Part shown: piece by piece, positions 24,001-34,637 of the stretch
Layout of the letters: every line of letters starts with the position of its first letter
How positions within the stretch are numbered: the stretch's first letter is position 1
NCBI RefSeq assembly: GCF_914767665.1
Contig: NC_059504.1
Coordinates: forward strand, 12,030,501 to 12,094,500
DNA from: Harmonia axyridis
Taxonomy: Eukaryota; Arthropoda; Insecta; Coleoptera; Coccinellidae
Direction: 5' to 3'
DNA length: 64,000 bases
The notes under the pieces: model-generated
Told to the model about the DNA's origin: nothing
The model's input: only the letters and a program-made list of their open reading frames with translations
Databases searched by the model: none
Translations under genes and position numbers: made by a program

Positions 24001-25247
24001 GTAAGTACCTGAAATGTGCAAATGTGCTTTGGGTTCCGAGCATCCACATTATGTATTCTACCTCTTCAATTTACCACCATGTTTGGAGAACGTTGTAATA
24101 TCCGTGGAGAGTGAAAAAAAATGAATCACCTACTTGGAGTGTTCACAATTTTTTGTGTAGACTTGGTTGATAGCCATTAGATCAATTTCATGCGGTGAAT
24201 TTTGGAAAAGCAGTTTTTAACTCTCATGATACTGATTTTCATCTCAAGCATCGCTTCAATTTTGAGAACTCTAAACCGTTTTTCAGCATGTAAACACAAT
24301 TCTCTATTTGTTTATTGCCTTCAATACAATGCGTTATTATCTTTTTCGTGTATAATAGTACTTTGGCGAGGCGTTTTCAACCAATTCATATAGTGCGCCC
24401 TCTAGCGGGCTCAAGTGCAAAATGTAAGTACCTGAAATGTGCAAATGTGCTTTGGGTTCCGAGCATCCACATTATGTATTCTACCTCTTCAATAAACCAC
24501 CATGTTAGGAGAACGTTGTAATATCCGTGGGGAGTGAAAAAAAATGAATCACCTACTTGGAGTGTTCACAATTTTTGTGTGTAGACTTGGATGATAGCCT
24601 TTAGATCAATTACATGCGGTGAATTTTGGAAAAATGAAGCAGTTTTTAACTCTCATGATATTGATTTTCATCTCAAGCATCGCTTCAATTTTGAGAACTC
24701 TTAAACCGTTTTTCAGCATGTAATAGTTATTTATAATACAAGTGCAGAAGGCATTGATGTTCTTCAACGAGTTCAAAATTCAAAAACGAGCCACGAAGTG
24801 GCGAGTTTTGGAATGAACGAGTGGTAGAATGAGCCTTCTGTACGAGTATTATACATTATTTTCTCTAATTCATTGCATTTTCATTGAAATTAATGAAATA
24901 TTTCCATAAATATAATTTAGTGATTTTTGCATTGAAAAATGTTGGTTGGCAGAACTAATTTCTTTAAGGCAATTTGATGAATTGACAGATAAAGCCGTAG
25001 CGGAAAGTTCGGAGTTCCAACATAGAATAATAAAATATAACCATGAAAACTGTGCATTTCTGATATATTCTCGCACGATTTTGTTCTACAAGATGTGGAA
25101 GAATGAACGGAATAACCACAGAATTAGAGAAACACAATTCTCTGTTTGTTTATTGCCTTCAATACAATGCGTTATTATCTTTTTCGTGTATAACAGTACT
25201 TTGGCAAGGCGTTTTCAACCAATTCATATAGTGCGCTCTCTAGCGGG
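23988..25247 (+). repeat. 423-bp tandem duplication spanning an exon end and donor
   Basis: Copy 1 is 23988-24410. Copy 2 is 24411-24723 and continues at about 25130-25247 after a 406-bp insertion. Both open with TCAAGTGCAAAATGTAAGTA, the last 13 exon bases plus the donor, and end near CTCTAGCGGG. The copies differ at scattered positions and by small indels. Using the second donor would read GTA AGT ACC TGA, a stop, so only the first donor keeps the coding frame. Confidence 0.85.
24724..25129 (-). mobile_element. 406-bp TT-flanked element, copy 1
   Basis: It interrupts copy 2 of the 423-bp duplication; copy 1 of that duplication (CATGTAAACACAA at about 24287) shows the empty site. The element lies between AA on both sides (TT on its own strand), consistent with a 2-base target duplication. 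In element orientation it has a body of about 270 bp bounded by CTCTAATTC and GAATTAGAG, followed by a 137-bp hairpin tail. On the opposite strand to that orientation it keeps an open frame reading ISLRQFDELTDKAVAESSEF and KNERNNHRIRE. No transposase; parent unknown. Confidence 0.8.
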
Positions 25248-25705
25248 TTTTGCGATGGTTGAAATATCAGTATGGCAACTCAGTGGTCCCTGTTATATAC
25301 ACCTTCCACCTCCAAAGCGGAAAGTGGTGCCTGCTTTTTTTGTAGAAGTAAGGAGAATTCTCATGGACGAACAACCTTATGGAAGGTCAAACAGTGTTAG
25401 ACTTTTACACACTAAACCTAACTTCTTTTTTGGAATAAATTTTTGGGGTTGTGCGGGAATTGGGATTGCCTGTCACCTTTTATGGACTTTTAGAAATTAT
25501 ACATTGGCTGAATGGGTCCTTGTGGAGGGATTGTGTGATGCAGTGCACGATTCACTAACGGTCATCGAAAAATTCGATTTGAAGTACAAGCTTTGGATGC
25601 TTGTATCTGGTGGAAGATTTATCGTTGTCGAGGGATTCTCTTACTAATCGGTTGAGGTGTTTTTCTGCTTTCCCAAGAGTTTTGAGAGCGATTTCATAAA
25701 GAAAT
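25248..25705 (+). other. Unassigned stretch with an open frame
   Basis: Single-copy-looking sequence between two 406-bp elements. The + frame from 24946 runs through it to a stop at 25647, the last 90 codons reading MDEQPYGRSNSVRLLHTKPN and then a W/F-rich segment (WTFRNYTLAEWVLVEGLCD). Composition is protein-like, but it lies within the intron after the donor at 24001, has no splice support, and its 5' part is the transposable element. I do not recognise it. Confidence 0.3.
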
Positions 25706-25707
25706 TT

Positions 25708-26113
25708 CTCTAATTCTGTGGTTATTCCGTTCATTCTTCCACATCTTGTAGAACAAAATCGTGCGAGAATATATCAGAAACGCACAGTTTTCATGGTTAT
25801 ATTTTATTATTGTATGTTGGCACTCCGAACTTTCCGCCACGGCTTTATCTGTCAATTCATCGATTTGCCTTAAAGAAATCAGTTCTGCCAACCAACATTT
25901 TTCAATGCAAAAATCACTAAATTATATTTATGGAAATGTTTCATTAATTTCAATGAAAATGCAATGAATTAGAGAAAATAATGTATAATACTCGTACAGA
26001 AGGCTCATTCTACCACTCGTTCATTCCAAAACTCGCCACTTCGTGGCTCGTTTTTGAATTTTGAACTCGTGGAAGAATATCAATACCTTCTGCACTTGTA
26101 TTATAAATAACTA
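25708..26113 (+). mobile_element. 406-bp TT-flanked element, copy 2
   Basis: Same element as at 24724, opposite orientation, about 450 bp of other sequence between them, so the two form an inverted pair that could fold in the pre-mRNA. Starts CTCTAATTCTGTGGTTATTC, ends GTATTATAAATAACTA, and is flanked by TT at 25706-25707 and 26114-26115. Hairpin tail at 25977-26113. Confidence 0.8.
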
Positions 26114-27229
26114 TTCTTCAATGGTGGTAGGTTTGCCTCACCATGGAGTTGGGTATTGTGAACATACCAGGGCGCGTTGAAGGCGACTCTGAGAATTCGG
26201 TTTGAATGATCTGCGAGGGCGTGAAAACCCAACACATTGAAGCTTAAGTTATATTGGGACGTATTTGCTTACTTTCAAGCTCTGGCTTGTACTTGCGTCT
26301 ACTGGTACTGAGTTGTTAAGATATAGACAGAAACCTCACTAATATGGCCCAGAATTGTGGGCTATTTTTGAGTTGAAGTAACAATCATGTATAAATTGAA
26401 GTTAATAGTCAAAGTTCACAATATTTGCTTACTAAGTTCTTTTAGTCGAATGAAACTTATTTGTTTGGGTACAGACAGTATTGGAAATTAACAGTAACAC
26501 TTTATTGAATGAATAAAATTTAGTCTAGTGACTAGACTCTTGTGAAAAACTGCATGCACATTGAAAAGTCTCTTACATTTATGATCATACATTGGACTTT
26601 AACTACATAAAGATAGTAGATTATGAAAGGAATAGAATGAAAGGGAACATACTGAATGAGATCGTCAATTACAGGATTGTTATACAATTTTTCAAGTATA
26701 AGCTTGTTTATTAGACATATATTAGGAATTGCACAACCCATAAAAATGTTAATACATGACTTATATGTATATGAAAATCAAAATATCACTCCTTCAACAG
26801 TTAATTCTAATAGTGACTGCATTTTTATGATTATAATTGCTTTTCCCAACTGTATATCGTTCTTTCTTATATTTTTCTCGTTCAACAAAGTGTTATTGTT
26901 AATTTTCAATATTCTCTGTACTCTTTAGGCATTACTATGTGTAACTGCACAGTTCCGAACTTTCTTGGTACTTGGTGGTAAAAACATAGAAAAACATCTT
27001 GATTCGACCAAATGAATTTGGTAAGCAAATATTTCAAACTGTTACCTTTTATTTAAACATATTTTGTTTGTTTTCCCTGTAGCCTTGATAAAATCTAAAT
27101 ATATAGACCAAACGTTGGCTTACTCCAGATTGGTCACAAGATTTCAATGGTCTTTGAACTTCAACAAATAAACTATATACATGCATCCAATGATTCAAAT
27201 CCCCTGATTTCTTCTGTTGCTTCCTCCAG
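26114..27229 (+). other. Intron, remainder
   Basis: Rest of the intron that starts at 24001. No repeat or gene recognised. It ends with CTTCTGTTGCTTCCTCCAG, a good pyrimidine tract and acceptor. Confidence 0.7.
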
Positions 27230-27537
27230 ATCCAACAATTGACCAGTTCAGCATCCACTCCTCAGCTTCGCCAACTCAGCCAGAACTCGACAGGTAGCAA
27301 CGTGTCGTCCAGCACGCCAGAAGACGAAAGTCCATCTTTGGGCCATCAGTCCGAGGACGATGGCTACATGAGCATGAACGGAAGAAAACCGAAGTTCAAT
27401 CTGGCGTTCAAACCCCTGCCGGAAATACCCGTCCCCCACGAGACTGCCTGCCTCTCGCCCATCCATCCACCTGCCGATGATGACTTTCCACCGCCCCCTG
27501 AGGAAGCCCAGAGGCTCATCGCTACTCTTCTACCTAA
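27230..27537 (+). CDS. Host gene exon 2 of the linked set, with YMSM motif
   Basis: Acceptor CTTCCTCCAG|ATC and donor CCTAA|GTAAGTAT; phase 0 in, two bases left over. It reads IQQLTSSASTPQLRQLSQNS, a Ser/Thr-rich stretch, then EDESPSLGHQSEDDGYMSMN and GRKPKFNLAFKPLPEIPVPH, followed by the proline-rich ADDDFPPPPEEAQRLIATLL. YMSM fits the YxxM consensus bound by the SH2 domains of PI3-kinase p85 when phosphorylated. The acidic SEDD before it would favour a tyrosine kinase site, which is inference. PLPEIPVP and FPPPP are candidate SH3/WW or EVH1 ligands. Higher GC content than its introns. Confidence 0.9.
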
Positions 27538-29205
27538 GTAAGTATCGCAGGCCAAAAATCGCAATATATAGGACTATTTTGTTTCGATTACTGATTGCTA
27601 TTTAGGGGTCACCTTGTAATGAGACCTTAAGGTCTATTTTTCACCCATCAGGGCTGTTCTCGGCCTTTCAGCTGTAATGAATTACAGTATCTGAGAGGAG
27701 ATTATATCTGCACTCTTACAATTTTGTGTAGCATGTTGTTACTGAGATGATAATAATAATACTTCTTCATTTTAAGTAATTTTTACAAATAAGGTGCTCA
27801 CCAGAAATGAAATACTGTCCAAATACAGTTTAATGATTAACTTTATTATTTATTGCTGGAATATTTAACTATTCCTCACTTTGCCATACATTAGTAACAC
27901 ACATTGTCCTTCAGTTGTTTCATACCTTGTTCAGTCCTGTCTATTTTATTTCGTGTTGATTGAGTGCTTTGATGAATTATGCTAATTGAATATTCCCTTC
28001 TTTCAGCTTGAATTTTTTATGTTTCGACATATCAAATCTTCTAATCCCTACTATTGTGAGCCAGAATTCTGGTTTAATGGAGCAGTAATTACAAACCTTC
28101 TTGGTCTTTCTTCTCATGAAGATATTTCTTTCACCATGATATCTGTATGTTCAAATCCTTCTTTTGTTGGCTGGCCTCCTTCATCATTTCCTTCTATCAT
28201 TTTCCTTCTTGTTCATTAGATAAAAATAAACTTTTTTCTTCTTCTTTTTCTTTTTTATTGTTTCTCTTTTGACTTTACATATAAAAAGCCAATGCTTCTT
28301 CTCCCCCACCCCTAATGTTTTTAATGTTTTACCTTTGGTATTTAATTCAAGTATTTCTGCGATAACTCACTTTCGTGAATTCTTCTCTTTCTTCCTGAAT
28401 GTTTTGCCTTGTTCTATTCATAATATTTGTTGTGTTGTGCTTAATTATGTTACAAGTTAGGTTATCATTGTTATTTGTAATTGATGTTTCCGTGATCAAA
28501 CGAATGTGGTTCAAAATTGTTCTCGCTTGCAGATTTTCTTGTAAAGCCCTCGATTGCTCTAGGTTTCTGTTGTCCCTACATTTGGAGTTTGTCTTCGACT
28601 CATCATCTGGTATCTTTATTAGTTGAAATTTTCTTATTGATTCTCACCTTCTCTTGTTTTCTAGAGTTTCAATTTTATCCATGAGTAGAAAACCGTAGAC
28701 TTTGAACATTTAATTTTTATTTCTTGCTTCTTTCAGCAACACCTTGAAATATCCATTGTGGTGTTATGTAGCTTACTCTTCAGTTTATTGTTGTTTAGTT
28801 CTATTTGATCCGGAGCAACAAATCAATTCATTTCCAGTTAGAAATTTTAATTTTGGGTTCTTTTTTCAACATGCTTGATGAAATATCGCAAAGAACTTTT
28901 TGGTAGTACTGCATTTGAAGAATAATCCCAAATACAGATACTTCTCGAAGGTTTCCTTGTGATTGTAAATGCTATCAACATCTCTTTAGAGAAGAAATAG
29001 TACAACAATACATCTGTATGAAGAAGTGGTGACGTTTTTTGTTATCAGTTTCTTGTGATGCTGACAGTTGATGAAGAGGACTACACTTCCATAATACACA
29101 CACATTTTCGAAATAACTAGCATATTTCCTCTTGTTCTCTCACTAACCTCAAAAATGATAAATTTAATTCTGAATTCACCATTGTATCCCGCATTAATTT
29201 TACAG
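27538..29205 (+). other. Intron
   Basis: Phase-2 intron from GTAAGT to TTAATTTTACAG. T-rich, with no recognised repeat or gene. Ends just before 29206. Confidence 0.8.
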
Positions 29206-29386
29206 GGTTTCGCCAGTACACCGACCAAAAACCAACAACTCGAAGAACAGATCATTCCCCCTTACTCAACTTCCATCCAGAATTGAAACCATTCCGCCAC
29301 CACAGAAATTCCAGAACAACAGCGAAAGTCCCAGTTTGGTTAATGGACTGCCTGACCCGATTCATAGTGCTACGCAAACAACACTG
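29206..29386 (+). CDS. Host gene exon 3 of the linked set
   Basis: Acceptor TTTTACAG|GGTTTC and donor ACACTG|GTAAGC. The first base completes an AAG codon with the preceding exon's AA, and 60 full codons follow, so it exits in phase 0. This exon exactly reconciles the phase of its neighbours, which would not splice in frame without it. Reads KVSPVHRPKTNNSKNRSFPL, TQLPSRIETIPPPQKFQNNS, ESPSLVNGLPDPIHSATQTT, L. It is polar and proline-bearing, with no domain. Reading through the donor would add about 40 codons to a stop at 29516. Confidence 0.85.
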
Positions 29387-29821
29387 GTAAGCGAAGAAGT
29401 TGAAATCCAATTGTCTATTCTCAGTCCTAGGTGTATTCAACTTGTATCCACTAAGAAAGTTTTTAATCAAAATCCGGCATGTAGATCTCAAACTCATTTT
29501 AAAAATGATTTCAAATAGGCTGAAAAGAAAACTATTCTGACTTAATGATTTTTGCTATCTGTAAATCTCGCACATAGATACAGGCTGGTTCACATGGAGA
29601 CATATTTTGCCGTAATTCCAAGTCTTGAAATCGCAAGTCTTTAAATTTACTTTTCAGTAATGTAGCACTTGAATTTCTCAGATTAGTATTTTGGCAATAA
29701 AACGAATTTTCTCTTCCAATCGTCTCATTTTATTGTGTACAAAAGAACTAGAAAATCCTTCAAATCAAATGTTCGAATTGAACTACATTGGCTGCAGTAC
29801 AATAACAAAAACCCCATTTGG
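29387..29821 (+). other. Intron, 5' part
   Basis: Start of the 5.25-kb intron that carries the palindrome and hAT. No repeat recognised before 29822. Confidence 0.6.
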
Positions 29822-30204
29822 AAAGGACCCCGCACGTTTCTTATGGGAAATGGCTTTCCGTGAATTTGGCTGAATTTTTGATATGTTGTAGTTCTTGATA
29901 AATTGATCAGAAGTGTCTATAGCCACAAAGCTCAAAAATGGACAGTTTTCGAGATATGGAGCTTTGAAAATGGATTTTTTGCAATTTTCGGGGTTTTTGC
30001 TCTCATTTCTGGTTGGGATGGAATTTGGGTGTTCGGCGGCCAGAACCCGACTGAGAAATGATCTTCCTTGGTTATATTAGGCACCGCCATCGATAATTTT
30101 TTATACACCGCTTCACATTGGCTATGAAAAGAGATACAAAATCCAAGATCTTCCGTACATCTTTTCATGCCACAAGATAACGCCAGAATAATTCACATGA
30201 CCGA

Positions 30205-30212
30205 GAAACGAC
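30205..30212. repeat. hAT target-site duplication, left (GAAACGAC)
   Basis: GAAACGAC lies immediately before the element's CAGGGCCG end and repeats immediately after the other end at 33164-33171. Eight bases is the hallmark length for hAT. The other palindrome arm carries the same site once, unoccupied, as GTCGTTTC at 33923-33930. Confidence 0.95.
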
Positions 30213-33163
30213 CAGGGCCGTAGCTAGAAATGAATTTAAGGTAGGGCAATGAAGGTTACAGGTAGGGCAGAAGTAAAAAATTGTACTCGATGTGATCTGA
30301 TGAATCAATTTTCATCGTACCTACTTTTGAGTGTATGGTAGTATGTATATATAAAAATATTTATTTCTTCAGTTTATATTATTTCTTTCAACATGTTGTG
30401 ATTAATATAATGATGATAAAAAACTTCCTCAAAACAGCTGAATCCTTCGATTTGTCATATTATTAAATATGCGAAGGACTTCATTCAGATCAACAGACTG
30501 AGTCCTTCTCTTTTCAAAGGCCAGAAATACCATGCCTGCCATTCTTTCGTGACTCATTGACAGCCTCTGAGGTCTATTGATTGCAGTTAAGGTTGAAAAA
30601 GTAGATTCACAAACAGCAGTGCTACATCCTATGGTCGCCACAGATGCAAAGAGTTCATATGTATCTTTGAAAGCCTCTCGCTGTCTGTACAAAACTTGCA
30701 CTATGTCTTCTGTTTTATCCTCACGACGACTCAAATAAGCTTTAACCACTGTAGCCTCTTCATTTGATGGAATTGTTATACCTGAAAAGTTAATTTAAAT
30801 TGTGAATTGAATATGAATAAACAAGCGTAATATTTTAGAAGCAGCAACATCATTTTGTTAATTGCCTTACACTCACCTAAATTTTTCAAAGGTTCCATTT
30901 TGTTCACATCCAACTCATCGAGACTCGCTACAGAATTTAACAGATCATCGTTGTCTGAAAACCTTCTCTGTAATTCAGCAACTAGTATGTCCAATGTTTC
31001 GAAATACTCAGATTTAAATGGTTGATCTTCTTCATTTTGTTTCGTTGAGGAACAGGAAGAGTCAAACATCAAGTAGTCATCCATGCGATTAGATCTTCTG
31101 ACTTGCCTTTTTTGGGTGTGAGTCCTATTTTCAGAATCAATGCTTGTCATAGATTTAGCTTCTTCCAAAATTTGATGATACATTTCATCTGTTCTCAATT
31201 TTGTGATTTCATTTTGGACGCAATTTATGATTATTAGGGCGTCTTTCAATCCTGCGCTTCGGGCTTGTAAACTTGCATCTGCAGGCTGAAGCATGGATAG
31301 TATTTTTTTGGCCACAACCATAGCCATTCGGAATTCCAAATTAAGCATAATTTTTTTGATGCCGACACTCTTGGCAACGTCGTCACCATTGAATCTGTCA
31401 TTTTTCATTTTATCTAAAGTTAGCAAAATCTCTGAATAATTATCGTTTACAACTTTTGTAACCGCCAAGTGTCCTGACCAACGTTGTTCGAGTAATCTGC
31501 CAATTATTTTTCCACCATACATTGCAGCTATTTTTCCATGATGAAAGAACTCATGTAACATGATGCATTGATCAAAAAATAAACGGATGAAAGTCATTTC
31601 AGAGATAGTCCTGATAACTATTAAATGTAAGCGGTGGTTATAACAGTGGACATAAGGAATTTTTCGGCCCAATTCTCTATTCTAGTCGCAACTCCTGAAA
31701 CTTTTCCGCTCATAACACTTGCTCCATCATAGCATTGGCTTAGCATACGGGAGAGATCAATGCCATTTTTCGTAAGAGTGTTTAAAGTTAATTCGGTAAA
31801 TGTTGCTGCATCAAGATGTTCAGTTGTTGTAACTGTCAGCAACGACTCATTGACGATTCCATCCTTAACGTAACGTATTGCTATAGCAATATTTTCACGA
31901 TTATTCTTATCCCTCGTTCCATCTTCCATTAGAGTGAACCAATTCACGTCAGATTCCTTGATATCTTTGACAATGGAGTTCTGTACTACTTGAACCATTG
32001 CTTGAATTATTTGGTTTTGAATTTCCGGTGAATGATATGTCGCATTTTGTGGTATATGGCTGAAAGCCTCCTTCAAATTCGGATCTTTCATGCACGTGTA
32101 TTCAAATAAATTCTGAAATAATCCTTGTTCTTTTTTTTCCTCCAAAACATAATTTCCTCGCAAAGCTAACTCGTTGACAACTAAAAATTGTATAACTTCA
32201 ACAATTGATTTCATGTAATACCGGTTTTTTTCTAAAACTTCATGATTTATCAAAGTTTCGACACTGCTACCTGTAGATATTCTGCGTAGTTTGTCTTGCC
32301 ACATCGCCATGGCTTGTGTATGAGGAATTGATTTCTCATGTTTTGGAAACCCAGTTCTTGTATCACTGGCATTTTTCCAGTTTCTGAATCCTGTGGAAGT
32401 ATAAGAACTTTGTTTGCTTCCATGGGGTAAAAATTGTTGACAAGGATAGCAAAAAGCAGCATCTCTCTCGACCGAATACTGCAACCATTTATATCGCTTA
32501 AACCAATCCGCAACAAAGGCCCTATTATTTTCTTTGGGATATATATTTAAAATAATTTGTTTTATCGGTTCTCCGATTCGTGCAATATCCGAAGGAATAC
32601 CATAGTTAATTCTATTTCTACCAACCTGTTTTGCCAAACTAGTTTCCATAGAACTAGGAGTGGGTTTTGAGCAATGGGGTTCATCGTGATGAATTCCCTC
32701 TTCAACTCTTCGTTTTTTGGTAAAGAAAGTCCTTATATCCATCGCTAAATGAGTCAATCAACACTTCACTTCACTTCAATAAACAAACAATTATTTCGCT
32801 AAACTCTATTTTGGGTTATATGGGGATCCCCCTACCAAGGGGCGTATATTCCAGTACAGGTCCCATACATACTTCAAATGCCATCTATGTGCGGAATCAA
32901 GAAAATAAGCACATGAGGTGCTTCTGAAAATACAGCGTGCTGTATATATACAATGACCACGGTGCACTCTATTGATGTAGTTCGCAATCTCTAACAACTC
33001 GTGATTAATTCAGAATTGATTTGCGAGTGATAATTTTTTCCTCACGTCACATAATGAAATTTCCTTTGAATATTATTTAAATTGTTACTATTTTTTAAGG
33101 TAGGGCATTGAAAATTAAAGGTAGGGCATTGCCCCATAATGCCCCCCCCTGGCTACGGCCCTG
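30213..33163 (-). mobile_element. Complete-ended hAT transposon (ZMYM/TTF zinc-finger type)
   Basis: 2951 bp with inverted ends CAGGGCCGTAGCTAG and, from the right, CAGGGCCGTAGCCAG (14 of 15 matching), flanked by the 8-base duplication GAAACGAC. GGTAGGGCA motifs repeat just inside both ends (30239-30269 and 33099-33136), as subterminal binding sites do. One transposase gene fills the minus strand. hAT enzymes excise DNA through hairpin intermediates and reinsert it in nuclear chromatin. Sharp ends, intact target duplication and a nearly open gene indicate a fairly recent insertion. Confidence 0.95.
30429..32757 (-). pseudogene. hAT transposase, one frameshift, one intron
   Basis: About 745 residues when the pieces are read together. 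The first part (32757 down to about 31665) starts MTHLAMDIRTFFTKKRR; the second Met, at 32742, fits the usual MDIRTFF start better. A TTF-type zinc finger spans about residues 72-146 (Cys103, Cys106, His140/146). Catalytic acidic residues are in MEDGTRD (about 279-283) and CYDGASVMSG (Asp344). At about 31660-31680 the frame changes; the second part resumes with LGRKIPYVHCYNHRLHLIV, the conserved Cys/His motif. An intron of 95 bases (30782-30876, GTGAGT...TTTTCAG) joins LKNLG to ITIPSNEEATVVKAYL. The C-terminal dimerisation block reads CSTAVCESTFSTLTAINRPQ. Unless the shift is a sequence error, the protein is broken. Confidence 0.85.
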
Positions 33164-33171
33164 GAAACGAC
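33164..33171. repeat. hAT target-site duplication, right (GAAACGAC)
   Basis: Second copy of the 8-base target, directly after CGGCCCTG at the element's right end. Confidence 0.95.
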
Positions 33172-34637
33172 ATATTGTGAGTCAAAATGTTTATAACCAG
33201 GCATCGCGAGCTGTAATGAAAAATGAGAAAATTATAATTATATATCCTCAGAAATAACAATTGTGATCACTATTGACGTCATTTACATATGATATGTGAT
33301 TTGTTTCTCACAATTCTCGAAAATTGAACAATGGGGTGCCAAGGCATTTTCCTCAGAATGTCTCAAAATTGATGATAGCTTCTCACAGACTAACGAATCC
33401 GTGAAAATGTCTTCAGTTTTGATACAATATAGTACTATATGGGTAGAATATAGAAGTCCAAGTGTTGGAAGCTAACTATGAATGGAACTTTCGATATTAA
33501 CCCACGAATTCTTGAAAATACGATTTTTTTTCAATGAACTTTTTGAATTTCACACATACGAATGAATACTATCTAATAATATGATCGTTGGCAAAATGAA
33601 TGAGTAGATCAATCAATAACAATATAATAATGAGAGTAGCATTCATATTATCAGATAGTATTCATTCGTATGTGTGAAATATAAAAAGTTCATTGAAAAA
33701 AAATCGTATTGTGGGAAACAAATCACATATCATATGTGAATGACATCAATAGTGATCACAATTGTTATTTCTGAGGATATATAATTATGATTTTCTCATT
33801 TTCCGCCATTACAGCTCGCGGTGCCTGGTTATAAACATTTTGGCTCCATATTTGATATTATTGGACATCAGATATATGAGGATTCAGTTATTATGGTCTC
33901 TCTTAAAAAAATCTCACAATATGTCGTTTCTCGGTCATGTGAATTATTCTGGCGTTATCTTGTGGCATGAAAAGATGTATGGAAGATCTTGGATTTTGTA
34001 TGTCTTTTCATAGCCAATGTGAAGCAGTGTATTAAAAATTATCGATGGTGGTGCCTAATATAACCAAGGCAGATCATGTCTCAGTCGGGTTCTGGCCGCC
34101 GAACATTCAAATTCCATCCCAACCAGAAATGAGAGCTCCCCGATTGATGAGCAAAAACCCCGAAAATTGCAAAAAATCCATTTTCAAAGCTCTATATCTC
34201 GAAAACTGTCCATTTTTGAGCTTTGTGGCTATGGACACTTCTGATCAATTTATCAAGAACTACAACATATCAAAAATTCAGCCAAATTCACGGAAAGCCA
34301 TTTCCCATAAGAAACGTGCGGGGTCCTTTGTCGGACATTTTGTGAGGTCCCTGATGTTTAACGAAATGTGTTCAACCGCAGAGGCCTCACATAAAGGTAT
34401 TCAATTAGAATGATTTCCTTGTATTTTGGTGCACAATAAAATGAAATGAGCGGAAGACAAAGTTCTTTTTCTCACCACAATTCTGATCTCAGAAATTCGA
34501 GTCGGCTGTTTCTAAAGAAGAGACCCTTCGCGAAGGGTTGAGATTCAAAATTGCGGCAAAATCTGTTTCCCCTACGAATATCAATAAAAAGTTATTTTGC
34601 TGAAGATTGATTCACTCTAACATTCTACCTTTTCCAG

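Larger units (their letters stand above)
29822..34331. repeat. Large palindrome with 0.7-0.75 kb arms, left arm split by hAT
   Basis: The left arm runs from 29822 (AAAGGACCCCGCACGTTTC) to about 33535, ignoring the hAT at 30213-33163. The right arm runs back from 34331 to about 33620 as its inverted copy, differing by scattered substitutions and a few indels of 20-200 bases. A second inverted pair near the middle (ACACATACGAATGAATACTA at about 33550 and its complement at about 33680) brings the arms close together. Without the hAT the structure is about 1.55 kb. Probably a fold-back transposon or inverted duplication in an intron of the host gene; transcribed, it could form long double-stranded RNA. 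Confidence 0.85.

Noticed and set aside
30213..33163. The hAT transposase as a domesticated host gene
   Set aside because: Intact inverted ends, an 8-base target duplication and an empty paralogous site show it is a transposon.
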